Source: Xenophilus azovorans DSM 13620 (GTDB lineage: Bacteria > Pseudomonadota > Gammaproteobacteria > Burkholderiales > Burkholderiaceae_C). Taken from it: a DNA stretch of 64,000 nucleotides. The notes below the pieces were generated by a model. That model was given only the letters and a program-made list of their open reading frames with translations, had not been told where the DNA came from and ran no database searches. Below are positions 46,012 to 53,640 of the stretch, piece by piece (position 1 is the first letter of the stretch; every line of letters starts with the position of its first letter). The translations under genes were made by a program, and so were the position numbers. The stretch lies in assembly GCF_000745855.1 (NCBI RefSeq), contig NZ_JQKD01000004.1, positions 124,001 through 188,000 of the forward strand, written 5' to 3'.

Positions 46012-47511
46012 ATGACATCGCCAGCAACGTTAGACACCCTCCGCGACGAGCGTTTTGCCCGGCGCGAGCAGGCCTACCGCCAACTGATGGCCCGCCTGAG
46101 CGCGCGGCTCGACGAGGCCCTGACCGGCGGCAGCGAGAAGGCGCGCAAACTGCACAAGAGCCGCGGCCAGATGCTGCCGCGCGAGCGCGTGCAGGCGCTG
46201 CTCGACCCCGGCTCGCCTTTCTTCGAGATCGGCCAACTCGCCGGCGCCGACCTGTACGAGGGCGTGCCCCCAGGCGCCACGATGATCACCGGCGTGGGCC
46301 AGGTCTGCGGGCGCTGGTGCATGTTGCTGGTGAATGACGCCACGGTGAAGGGCGGCACCATGTTCGGCATGACCACCAAGCGGCACACGCGGGCACAGCT
46401 GTTTGCGTGGCACCACCGCCTGCCGTGCATCACGATGGTCCAGTCCGGTGGCGGCTTCCTGCCCGATCTGGCCAACATCTTCCCCGACGAAGGCCAGGCT
46501 GGCTCGATCATGTACAACCAGGTCAAGATGTCGGCCGAAGGCATTGCACAGATCGCCCTCGTGCACGGCCCCTCCACGGCGGGCGGAGCCTACATCCCCG
46601 CGCTGTGCGACGAGGTGGTGATCATCCGCAAGCAGGGCGCCATGTTCCTGGGCAGCCCTCAGCTGGTGTTCGCCGCCACCGGCGAGGTCATCGACATCGA
46701 GCCGCTGGGCGGCGCCGAGATGCACAGCCGCCTGAGCGGCGTCACCGACCACATGGCCGATGACGACGAGCACGCGCTGGCCATCACCCGGCGCATCGTC
46801 GCACACCTGGGCGAGCCGCCGCGGCTGCGCTGGACACGCGCCGAGCCCGCGCCGCCGCTGCACGACCCTCGGGAACTGGCGGGCCTGGCCGCCGTCGGCG
46901 CGGTCGAAGGCGCCGACTGCCGCGACATCCTGGCGCGGCTGGTGGACGGCAGCCAGTTCCAGGAGTTCAAGCAGCTGCACGGCGAGACGCTGGTGTGCGG
47001 CTTCGCCCGCATCGAAGGCTTCGAGGTCGGCATCGTCGCCGGCCACGGCCTGCTCACCGCGCAGGCCGGTGCCAAGGGCGCGCACTTCGTGCAGCTGTGC
47101 GGCCAGCGCGACATCCCGCTGGTGTTCCTCGTCGACTCCCCCGGCTTCGCCGACAGCAGCCGGCCGGGCCAGACCAACGTCGGCCGCCACGGCGCCAAGC
47201 TGCTGAACGCGGTGGCCAACGCCGACGTGCCCAAGTTCACCGTCATCACCGGCCGCGCCCACGGCGCGGCCTACCACGCGCTGGGTGGCCGCGCCTTCAA
47301 GCCCAACGCGCTGCTGATGTGGCCCGGCGCCCGCGCCTCGGCATCGCCCGACGCGCCCGACGACGAGGCCGGGGCGCTGAACTGGGCGCGCCAGCTGTGG
47401 TGCGATGCCATCGTCGAGCCCGAGCGCACCCGTGCTGTGCTGGCACAACTGCTCGACGTCGCGGGCCGCCTGTCCGCACAGCCCGCGGCCTACGGCGCTT
47501 TCCGCATGTAG
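46012..47511 (+). CDS. Carboxyltransferase-like subunit with altered C-domain, paralogue A
   Basis: A 499-residue CT-family protein, complementary to 44250. The N-domain acyl-CoA site is intact: SGGGFLP (145-151), AGGAY (190-194) and LGSPQLV (213-219), with PLGGAEMHSRLSGV after. The C-domain is changed: GFMVG has become GFADS (SPGFADS, 376-382), GGSYGAGY is GRAHGAAY (414-421), and about 36 residues between MWP and WCD are missing compared with 7980 and 44250. The frame is otherwise clean, ending YGAFRM like the true beta subunits. Either it pairs with 44250 to make a composite active site or it has another CoA-ester activity. Confidence 0.92.
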   Translation: MTSPATLDTLRDERFARREQAYRQLMARLSARLDEALTGGSEKARKLHKSRGQMLPRERVQALLDPGSPFFEIGQLAGADLYEGVPPGATMITGVGQVCGRWCMLLVNDATVKGGTMFGMTTKRHTRAQLFAWHHRLPCITMVQSGGGFLPDLANIFPDEGQAGSIMYNQVKMSAEGIAQIALVHGPSTAGGAYIPALCDEVVIIRKQGAMFLGSPQLVFAATGEVIDIEPLGGAEMHSRLSGVTDHMADDDEHALAITRRIVAHLGEPPRLRWTRAEPAPPLHDPRELAGLAAVGAVEGADCRDILARLVDGSQFQEFKQLHGETLVCGFARIEGFEVGIVAGHGLLTAQAGAKGAHFVQLCGQRDIPLVFLVDSPGFADSSRPGQTNVGRHGAKLLNAVANADVPKFTVITGRAHGAAYHALGGRAFKPNALLMWPGARASASPDAPDDEAGALNWARQLWCDAIVEPERTRAVLAQLLDVAGRLSAQPAAYGAFRM

Positions 47512-47542
47512 CCCCGGCCGCGGCGTGGCACCGGCGAAAGAC

Positions 47543-49042
47543 ATGCAGGCAATCAGCAGCGCGGCGGCAACTACCGGCGCCGATTTCGAAACCCGCCGCG
47601 CCCGCTTCGACGCGCTGGCCTCGGCGCTGCAGGCGCGGCGCGACGAAGCCTCGGCCGGCGGCAACGAGCGCGCGCGCAAGCTGCACCAGAGCCGCGGCCA
47701 GCTGCTGCCGCGCGAACGCATCGCGGCGCTGCTCGATGCGGGCGCGCCTTTCTTCGAGATCGGCCAACTCGCCGCCGCCGACCTGTACGACGGCGTGCCA
47801 CCGGGCGCCACGCTGATTACCGGTGTGGGCCGCGTGGCCGGGCGCGAGTGCATGCTGATCGTCAACGACCCCACGGTGAAGGGCGGCACGATGTTCGGCA
47901 TGACCACCAAGCGCCATGTGCGGGCGCAGATGTTCGCCTGGCAGCACCGGCTGCCGTGCATCACGATGGTCCAGTCGGGCGGTGCCTTCCTGCCCGACCT
48001 GGCCAACATCTTCCCCGACGACGGCCAGGGCGGATCAGTGATGTACAACCAAGTGAAGATGTCGGCCGAAGGCATCGCGCAGATCGCCCTCGTCTTCGGC
48101 CCCTCGACGGCCGGCGGCGCCTACATTCCCGCGCTGTGCGACGAACTCGTCATCGTGCGCAACCAGGGCGCGATGTTTCTCGGCAGCCCGCAGCTCGTGT
48201 ATGCCGCCACCGGCGAGGTGGCCGATTCCGAGGCACTGGGCGGCGCGCTAATGCACTGCAGCCTGAGCGGCGTGGCCGACCACCTGGGCGACGACGACGC
48301 CGATGCGCTCGCCATCGCGCGGCGCATCGTCCGTCATCTGGGCGAACCGGCGCCGCTGCGCTGGACGCGCGCTGCGGCCGAAGAGCCGCTGCACCCCGCC
48401 ATCGAACTGCGGGGCCTGGTGCGTCTGAACGGCGAACCCGCGGCCGATGCCGGCGAGCTGATCGTGCGCCTGGTCGACGGCGGCCGCTTCCAGGAGTTCA
48501 AGCCGCTGCACGGCGAGTCCCTGCGGTGCGCCTTCGCCCGCATCGAGGGCTTCGAGGTCGGCATCGTCGCCGGCGCCGGCGCGCTCACCGCGCAGGCAGC
48601 GGCCAAGGGCGCCCACTTCATCGAGCTGTCCGTACAGCGCGACATCCCGCTCGTATTCCTGGTCGATTCCCCCGGCTTTGCCGACAGCGGCGAGGCGTCG
48701 CAGGGCAGCATCGGCCGCCACGGCGCGAAGCTGCTCAACGCGGCGGCCAATGCCGATGTGCCCAAGATCACCGTCATCGTCGGACAGGCCCATGGCGCCG
48801 CCTACCACGCGCTGTGCGGCCGCGCCTTCAGGCCCAACGCGCTGCTGATGTGGCCCAACGCGCGCGCCGCCGCGTCGCCCGATGCGCCCGACAACGAAAC
48901 CGGTGCGCTGAACTGGGCGCGCCAGCTGTGGTGCGACGCCGTGATCGAGCCCGAGCAGACGCGCGGGGTGCTCGCACAGCTGCTCGATGCGGCCGGCCGC
49001 ACGCCGGCGCGGCCGGGCGGCTGGGGCGTGTTTCGCATGTGA
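47543..49042 (+). CDS. Carboxyltransferase-like subunit with altered C-domain, paralogue B
   Basis: A 499-residue tandem copy of the previous gene with the same features. The N-domain is intact: SGGAFLP (145-151), AGGAY (190-194), LGSPQLV. The C-domain carries SPGFADS, GQAHGAAY and the same deletion between MWP and WCD. The two copies differ through much of their surface, for example LMHCSLSGVADHL against EMHSRLSGVTDHM, so the duplication is not recent. Start at MQAISSAAATT. Having two N-domain subunits for one C-domain subunit could give two acyl-CoA specificities; this is inference. Confidence 0.92.
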   Translation: MQAISSAAATTGADFETRRARFDALASALQARRDEASAGGNERARKLHQSRGQLLPRERIAALLDAGAPFFEIGQLAAADLYDGVPPGATLITGVGRVAGRECMLIVNDPTVKGGTMFGMTTKRHVRAQMFAWQHRLPCITMVQSGGAFLPDLANIFPDDGQGGSVMYNQVKMSAEGIAQIALVFGPSTAGGAYIPALCDELVIVRNQGAMFLGSPQLVYAATGEVADSEALGGALMHCSLSGVADHLGDDDADALAIARRIVRHLGEPAPLRWTRAAAEEPLHPAIELRGLVRLNGEPAADAGELIVRLVDGGRFQEFKPLHGESLRCAFARIEGFEVGIVAGAGALTAQAAAKGAHFIELSVQRDIPLVFLVDSPGFADSGEASQGSIGRHGAKLLNAAANADVPKITVIVGQAHGAAYHALCGRAFRPNALLMWPNARAAASPDAPDNETGALNWARQLWCDAVIEPEQTRGVLAQLLDAAGRTPARPGGWGVFRM

Positions 49043-49056
49043 GCAGCCAGCGGGCT

Positions 49057-49084
49057 GCAGGCTCCAGGCTGGGTCGGAGCCTGC
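49057..49084. terminator. Bidirectional terminator hairpin
   Basis: GCAGGCTCC (49057-49065) pairs perfectly with GGAGCCTGC (49076-49084), 10-base loop, in the 49-base gap between two converging genes. A smaller GCAGCC/GGCTGC hairpin directly precedes it. No strong T-run follows. Confidence 0.55.
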
Positions 49085-49091
49085 CCGCCGT

Positions 49092-51113
49092 TCACCGCTG
49101 CTTTTCGCCGGCCTCGACCATGCGCCGGACCTCGCCTGCGAAGTCCACGAAAAACTGCAGCGACGCCGGGTTCATCATCGCATCGCGGCTGGCCACCTTC
49201 TCGGGCGCCGCGCCCAGCAGGATCTTGCGCACCGGCACTTCGAGCTTCTTGCCGGTGAGCGTGTAGGGCACGGCGGCGATGGCGACGTAGCGGTCGGGCA
49301 CGTGGCGCGGCGAGCCCTGCATGCGCAGCGCCTGGGTGATGCGCGACTGCATCGCCTCGTCGAGCATGAAGCCCGGCTTGGGCACCACGAACATCGGCAT
49401 GAAGAAGCTGCCGCCGGGCAGGTCGAGGTTGAGCACCAGGCTGTCCTGCACGCCTTCGACGTTCTCGACGATGCGGTAGATCTCGGCCGTGCCGATGCGC
49501 ACGCCGGCGCGGTTGAGCGTGGAGTCGGAGCGACCGTAGATGTAGCAGCCGCCGCGCTGGTTGACCTTGAAGAAGTCGCCGTGCCGCCACTGGCCGGGGT
49601 AGACGTCGAAGTAGCTGTCGTGGTAGCGCCGGTTGTCGGCGTCACCCCAGAAGTACAGCGGCATCGAGGGCATGGGCTTGCGGATTACGAGCTCGCCCAC
49701 GCCGTCGGTGAGCGGTTCTCCCTCATCGCTCAGCGCGTGTGCATCCACGCCCAGCAGCCGCGTCTGGATCTCGCCGGCGTACACCGGCAGCGTGGGCGAG
49801 GCGCCGACGAAGGCCGAGCAGACGTCGGTACCGCCGCTTTGCGAGGTGACCCACAGGTCGCGCTTGACCTCGCGGTAGAACCACGCGAAGGTCTCGGGCG
49901 AGGCCGGCGAGCCGCCCAGCAGCACACCCTCCAGCGCCGACAGGTCGTACTTCTTCGCCGGCCGCACGCCGGCTTTGATCATCATCTGCACGAAGGTCGG
50001 GCTGGCGCCGAACATCGTCACGTGGTGCTCGGCTGCCAACTGCCACAGCCGCTCGACATGGGGCGCCAGCGGGTTGCCGTCGAACAGCACGATGCGCCCG
50101 CCACTGCACAGGCCCATGACCATGAAGTTGAACATCATCCAGCCGGTGGTCGTGTAGAAGAACAGGCAAGAATCCGCCGTCTGGTTGGCATGGAAGGTGA
50201 TGACCTTGTGTGTCTCGAGCGTCATGCCGCCGTGGCTGTGCGTGATCGCCTTGGGCAGGCCGGTGGTGCCCGAGGAGTACAGGATCCACAGCGGGTGCGA
50301 GAATTCCACGTCCTCATAGCGGAAGTCCTCGTAGTGCTCCGGCTGCTCGGCCATGACCTCCGACCACAGGCGCACAGCCGGCTCAGGACGCAGCGTCGGC
50401 CGCGGCGCGGCCGGGTCGAGGTCGGGCAGGAACACCAGGTGCTCGAGCGTGGGCAGGCCTTCGACGAGCCGGGCGAGATCGGTGCAGCGGTCGAAGTCCT
50501 TGCCGCCGAAGCGATAACCGTCCACTGCGAACAGCAACCGCGGTTCGATCTGCTGGAAGCGGTCGAGGATGCTGCGCGCGCCGAAGTCGGGCGAGCAGGC
50601 CGACCAGACGGCACCGATGGCCGTGGTGGCCAGCAGGGCGATCACGGCTTCTGGCGTGTTCGGCAGCGTCGAGACAATGCGATCACCGGGGCGGATGCCC
50701 ATGCGGCGCATCGCCTCGGCGAGCGTGGCCACCTGGTCGCGCAAGTCCTCCCAGTTCAGCGTGGCCGATGGCCGGATTTCGCTGCGATGATGGATGGCCG
50801 GCCACCCGCGCCGGCCCTTGCGCAGCATGTGCTTCGCGAAGTTCACCCGCGCACCGGGAAACCACTCCGCGCCGGGCATCGTGCGCTCCTTCAGAACGCA
50901 CTCGTGCGGCGTGGAGGACTCGATCTCGAAGTACTCCCACACCGCGGCCCAGAAGTCCTCCAGGCAGTCCACGGACCACTGCCACAGCGCAGCGTAGTCG
51001 GTGAACTCCAGCTGGCGGTGCACGCGCAGCCAGTCCATGAACGACGCGAGCTGCGACGACTTTGCGAAGGCCTCTCGCGGGGTCCAGAGCAGTTCACCTT
51101 CCTGGATGGTCAT
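49092..51113 (-). CDS. Acetoacetyl-CoA synthetase (acetoacetate-CoA ligase), copy 2
   Basis: A 673-residue paralogue of 33287, with the same family N-terminal domain (ALWQWSVDCLEDFWAAVWEYF, MPGAEWFPGARVNFA), P-loop YSSGTTGLPKAITHSHGG, TTTGWMMFNFM, SQSGGTDVCSAFVG and GRSDSTLNRAGVRIGTAEIYR, and the closing TLTGKKLEVPVRKILLG with the A10 lysine. ATG 51113 gives the conserved N terminus. It is the last gene of the 55980-49092 unit and would activate an acetoacetate-like acid released by the hydrolase or lyase steps. Why one locus needs two copies is unclear; different 3-keto acid ranges would explain it. Confidence 0.92.
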   Translation of the reverse strand: MTIQEGELLWTPREAFAKSSQLASFMDWLRVHRQLEFTDYAALWQWSVDCLEDFWAAVWEYFEIESSTPHECVLKERTMPGAEWFPGARVNFAKHMLRKGRRGWPAIHHRSEIRPSATLNWEDLRDQVATLAEAMRRMGIRPGDRIVSTLPNTPEAVIALLATTAIGAVWSACSPDFGARSILDRFQQIEPRLLFAVDGYRFGGKDFDRCTDLARLVEGLPTLEHLVFLPDLDPAAPRPTLRPEPAVRLWSEVMAEQPEHYEDFRYEDVEFSHPLWILYSSGTTGLPKAITHSHGGMTLETHKVITFHANQTADSCLFFYTTTGWMMFNFMVMGLCSGGRIVLFDGNPLAPHVERLWQLAAEHHVTMFGASPTFVQMMIKAGVRPAKKYDLSALEGVLLGGSPASPETFAWFYREVKRDLWVTSQSGGTDVCSAFVGASPTLPVYAGEIQTRLLGVDAHALSDEGEPLTDGVGELVIRKPMPSMPLYFWGDADNRRYHDSYFDVYPGQWRHGDFFKVNQRGGCYIYGRSDSTLNRAGVRIGTAEIYRIVENVEGVQDSLVLNLDLPGGSFFMPMFVVPKPGFMLDEAMQSRITQALRMQGSPRHVPDRYVAIAAVPYTLTGKKLEVPVRKILLGAAPEKVASRDAMMNPASLQFFVDFAGEVRRMVEAGEKQR

Positions 51114-51115
51114 GG

Positions 51116-52003
51116 TCACGCTCCCGGCGGGACTGAAACTCGTGCATGTTCGGCGGCGGGTGCGTTGCGGTGCACGAATCGGGCGACCAGGCGGTTGACC
51201 TCGTCGGGCGCCTCGAACGCCACCCAGTGGCTCGCATCGGGGACGACCCGGCACACGATGTGCGACGCGCAGCGGCGCAGGTATTCGGCGCGCGCCGCGA
51301 CATCCGGGCGCGGCAGCGGGTCGAGCGCGGGCAGCACCGCCAGCACCGGGCCTGTGAGCATTCGCAGGCTCGGGCCCAGCGTGTCGCGATAGCCCAGGAA
51401 GCGCGACTTGAATCGCGTCATGCCGTGGTTGCGCCGCTGCATGGCCACGGCCAGGTCGTCGATGCGCCGCGGGTCGGCGATCATCATCATCTCGAGGTTG
51501 GCGCGGTGGATGGCGTCGGTCTCGGCGTCGCTCGCCCCTGGCGGCACGGGCTTCAGCGGCGGCCGATGCCACCCATCCGGCGGAAAGCCGCCCGGGGCCA
51601 GCAGGCAGGCCGCGAACACCCGCTCAGGCAGGCGCGCCGCCAGCCAGGCAGTCACCACCCCGCCCCACGAGAAGCCGGCGACGGCGAAGCGCAGGCCGGG
51701 CGGCACCAGACCGGCATCGATGGCCGCCAGGATGAAGGCGCCGTAGCCGTCGAGATCGGTGTCGCGCGGCACGCCGATCGATTCGCCCATGCCCGGCAGG
51801 TCGGGGATGACCAGGCTGAAGCGGCGCGACAGCGGCTCGATGTTGCGCACCCAATGCGTCCACGAGCCCGTGCCGCCGTGCAGCAGCAACAGCGTCGGCC
51901 CGCTGCCCACCCGCAACGCCTTCACGCCGGCCGCCGTGACATGCTCGATCTGCAGGCCGGGGTAGAACGCCTCGGGCCGGAAGTCGTGCACCGCCGAACT
52001 CAC
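51116..52003 (-). CDS. Alpha/beta-hydrolase
   Basis: A 295-residue alpha/beta-hydrolase. The oxyanion strand is LLLLHGGTGSWTHW, the nucleophile elbow GFSWGG (Ser112), an Asp lies in ALDPLPRPD, and the His is in VPDASHWVAFEAPDEV. It starts with GTG overlapping the upstream stop (GTGA). The closest patterns are meta-cleavage product hydrolases and epoxide or ester hydrolases; a C-C or thioester hydrolase role in the operon is possible. It lies between the thiolase homologue and the acetoacetyl-CoA synthetase, so it may release an acid that the latter activates. Confidence 0.87.
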   Translation of the reverse strand: MSSAVHDFRPEAFYPGLQIEHVTAAGVKALRVGSGPTLLLLHGGTGSWTHWVRNIEPLSRRFSLVIPDLPGMGESIGVPRDTDLDGYGAFILAAIDAGLVPPGLRFAVAGFSWGGVVTAWLAARLPERVFAACLLAPGGFPPDGWHRPPLKPVPPGASDAETDAIHRANLEMMMIADPRRIDDLAVAMQRRNHGMTRFKSRFLGYRDTLGPSLRMLTGPVLAVLPALDPLPRPDVAARAEYLRRCASHIVCRVVPDASHWVAFEAPDEVNRLVARFVHRNAPAAEHARVSVPPGA

Positions 52004-53160
52004 AGCGTGGCCTCGGTGCCGAGCACGTTGGTGATCTGGCTGGACAGCACGCCGCCGTTGCCGTGGCACAGCGCCAGCTCGGCACCCGCCACCTGCCGCT
52101 CGCCGGCTTCGCCGCGCAGCTGCTGCACGGCTTCGACCAGCGTGAACATGCCGTACATGCCCGGATGCACACACGACAGCCCGCCGCCGTTGGTGTTCAC
52201 CGGCAGCGCGCCCCCGGGGGCGATGGCGCCGCTGGCGACAAACGCCCCGCCCTCGCCCTTGGCGCAGAAGCCGAGGTCTTCGAGGAACAGGATCGTGTTG
52301 ATGGTGAAGGCGTCGTAGAGCTCCACCACGTCGATGTCGCGCGGCGCCACGCCGGCCATCGCCATCGCGCGCTGCCCTGAGTCGACCGCCGCGGTGCGCG
52401 TGAGGTCGGCCATGGCGACGATGTTCATGTGCGTGGTGGCCGCCGCCGCGCCGAGCAGGTACACCGGCTTCTTCGGCAGGTGGCGTGCGCGGTCGGCACG
52501 TGTCATGACGATCGCCGCGCCGCCGTCGGTGACGAGGCAGCAGTCGCGCACCGTCAGCGGGCTGGACACCATGCGCGAGGCCAGTACGTCGGCCACACTG
52601 AGCGGGCCACGCATGAAGGCCTGCGGGTTGAGGTTGGCCCAGGCGCGCGCCGCCACCGCCACCGCGGCGAGCTGCTCGCGCGTGGTGCCGTACGCGTGCA
52701 TGTGGCGCGAGGCCGCCAGCGCGTACGAGGTGGCCGGGAAGATCGGCGCGTACGGCGCCTCGTAGGCGAAGGGCTTGACCGACGACACCAGCTTGCCGCT
52801 GGCGGTGCGCTGGTTGCTGCCGTAGAAGATCAGCGCCGTCTCGCACAGGCCTTCCTTCAGCGCCATCGCCGCCATCAGCGTGTACGACAGGAAGGTGGAG
52901 CCGCCGGTGCGGTTGTTGTCGGTGAACTTCGGCTGGATGCCCAGCATCTCGGCGATCAGCAACGCCGACAGCGGGTTGGCGTTGCCCGGTAGCGAGCCGA
53001 ACACCGCATCGACGTGCCGCGTCGTCAGGCCGGCCTCGGCGAGCGCCCTGACGCTGGCCTCGATGGCGATGTCTTCCGAGCTGCTGCCGGGCGCCTCGCC
53101 CAGGCCGGCCAGCGCCGCGCCGACGATCGCGGCGCTGCCGCGGAGGCTGCTGCCGCTCAT
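52000..53160 (-). CDS. Thiolase-fold protein without nucleophilic Cys (DUF35-linked, retro-aldolase-like)
   Basis: A 386-residue thiolase-superfamily protein of the lipid-transfer/SCP-x branch. At the place of the nucleophile (NNCSTGS in 13779) it reads NNRTGGS, so Cys is Arg84. The later segments ELYDAFTINTILFLEDLG, NTNGGGLSCVHPGMYG and CHGNGGVLSSQ keep the fold, with unusual residues where thiolases have SKGHPxGATG. Thiolysis by the usual mechanism is therefore not expected. The adjacent upstream gene encodes a DUF35 zinc-ribbon/OB protein, the arrangement of the Ltp2-ChsH2(DUF35) aldolases that cut steroid side chains. The ATG overlaps the DUF35 stop by 4 bases. Confidence 0.88.
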   Translation of the reverse strand: MSGSSLRGSAAIVGAALAGLGEAPGSSSEDIAIEASVRALAEAGLTTRHVDAVFGSLPGNANPLSALLIAEMLGIQPKFTDNNRTGGSTFLSYTLMAAMALKEGLCETALIFYGSNQRTASGKLVSSVKPFAYEAPYAPIFPATSYALAASRHMHAYGTTREQLAAVAVAARAWANLNPQAFMRGPLSVADVLASRMVSSPLTVRDCCLVTDGGAAIVMTRADRARHLPKKPVYLLGAAAATTHMNIVAMADLTRTAAVDSGQRAMAMAGVAPRDIDVVELYDAFTINTILFLEDLGFCAKGEGGAFVASGAIAPGGALPVNTNGGGLSCVHPGMYGMFTLVEAVQQLRGEAGERQVAGAELALCHGNGGVLSSQITNVLGTEATL

Positions 53161-53597
53161 CGTGTACACCCTTCCCTGCCGGTGGCGGCGTCGGGGTCAA
53201 GCGGGTCGAAGACGACGCAGGGCTCGCCGCCGGCGCCCTGCCCGACACGCGCCCGTACCGCCATGCCGATGCGCACCGCGTCGTTCGCGATGCCGTCCAC
53301 GCGCCCCATCATGCGCGGGCCCTCGGCCAGGTCGATCAGCACCACGTTGTACGGGCCACCCTTGTCGGCGCTGCGGTTGACGACGCTGACCGCATACACA
53401 GTGCCGCGCCCGCTCGGCGCCTGCCACGCGAGCTCGACGCTGCCGCAATGGCTGCACGCCAGCCGCGGGTAGAAGACGTGGCGCGCGCAGGCGGCACAGC
53501 GCTGGATGCGGAACTCGCCTGCCGCCAGGTGCTGGGCGAAGATGACGTCGGGGCCCGGGCCCTCGGTCCAGGTGCCGGTCGCAGGAGGGTGGGTCAT
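53157..53597 (-). CDS. Zinc-ribbon/OB-fold DUF35 protein, partner of the thiolase homologue
   Basis: A 146-residue protein with the rubredoxin-like zinc ribbon RCAACARHVFYPRLACSHCGS, Cys34, Cys37, Cys48 and Cys51, followed by an OB-fold starting WQAPSGRGTVYAVSVVNRSADKG. Such proteins bind thiolase-fold enzymes and acyl-CoA. Translational coupling to 52000 supports a complex. In steroid side-chain degradation the DUF35 domain is required for aldolase activity. Confidence 0.91.
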   Translation of the reverse strand: MTHPPATGTWTEGPGPDVIFAQHLAAGEFRIQRCAACARHVFYPRLACSHCGSVELAWQAPSGRGTVYAVSVVNRSADKGGPYNVVLIDLAEGPRMMGRVDGIANDAVRIGMAVRARVGQGAGGEPCVVFDPLDPDAATGREGCTR

Positions 53598-53640
53598 GGG
53601 CGTCTTTCTAAGGTGTTGCAGGGGTACGGTGCGCGCCGTG

